From positions 1-6,216 of the forward strand of contig DHQH01000072.1 in the NCBI GenBank assembly GCA_002410125.1: a stretch of DNA of 6,216 nucleotides, given 5' to 3'. The position numbers were made by a program, and so were the translations under genes. Of the stretch, positions 6,184 through 6,216 are shown piece by piece. The number at the start of each line of letters is the position of its first letter. Position 1 is the first letter of the stretch. The DNA comes from Alphaproteobacteria bacterium UBA5343. GTDB taxonomy: Bacteria > Pseudomonadota > Alphaproteobacteria > RF32 > UBA5343. Under the pieces are notes generated by a model. That model ran no database searches, was not told where the DNA came from, and saw only the letters and a list, made by a program, of their open reading frames with translations.

Positions 6184-6216
6184 TTAACTTAATTCAAATG
6201 GGTCATGCGGTAGTTG
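6184..6216 (-). CDS. Possible C-terminal end of an upstream gene (runs off the right edge)
   Basis: Reading the minus strand from the right edge gives QLPHDPFELS followed by TAA (6186-6184). The base composition of this tail is less AT-rich than the spacer beside it, and the peptide looks protein-like. Ten codons are too few to identify a family or to be sure it is coding. If real, it is on the same strand as the ATPase gene but separated by about 190 nt. Confidence 0.25.
   Translation of the reverse strand, partial: QLPHDPFELS

Noticed and set aside
6199..6216. Beginning of a tRNA on the plus strand (GGGTCATGCGGTAGTTG)
   Set aside because: It loosely recalls a 5' acceptor and D-arm but lacks the T8-A9 pattern, and too little sequence is present.

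Overview
This is a low-GC alphaproteobacterial window: a conserved housekeeping block on the left and one probable acquired defence gene on the right. The assignment rests on the partial CTP synthase (alphaproteobacterial-style LRKLDPYLNVD, where E. coli has a KLDPYINVD version), on SecG, and on the gene order pyrG-secG-tpiA diverging from a SurA/PpiD-type chaperone gene, which I recall as a recurring alphaproteobacterial arrangement. A triosephosphate isomerase argues against the genus Rickettsia, which lacks glycolysis. A host-associated or otherwise AT-rich alphaproteobacterium fits; I cannot name the genus.

Positions 1-1407 (minus strand) hold tpiA, then secG 15 nt downstream, then the first 59 codons of pyrG. 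A strong hairpin with a U-run sits between secG and pyrG, only 12 nt before the pyrG Shine-Dalgarno, so it may work as an attenuator as well as ending the tpiA-secG transcript. Positions 1408-1625 are a divergent promoter region with a good sigma70-type promoter in each direction. Positions 1626-3506 (plus) encode a 626-residue membrane-anchored PpiD/SurA-like peptidyl-prolyl isomerase that acts on proteins leaving the Sec translocon, a functional echo of the neighbouring secG.

Positions 3507-3661 are a convergent intergenic stretch with two hairpins and no gene. Positions 3662-5995 (minus) encode a 777-residue SMC/Rad50-like AAA_13 ATPase of the RloC/PrrC type. It has a split ABC ATPase head, a coiled-coil insert with a CxxC zinc-hook candidate, and a C-terminal domain with an RxxxE...H pattern like the tRNA anticodon nuclease triad of PrrC. 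Its codon use differs sharply from its neighbours (Ile AUA is common), which suggests horizontal transfer. Such proteins act as stand-alone, suicidal antiphage nucleases. Positions 5996-6183 are an AT-rich upstream region with a 17-nt dyad and a short direct repeat. The last 33 nt may be the 3' end of another minus-strand gene.
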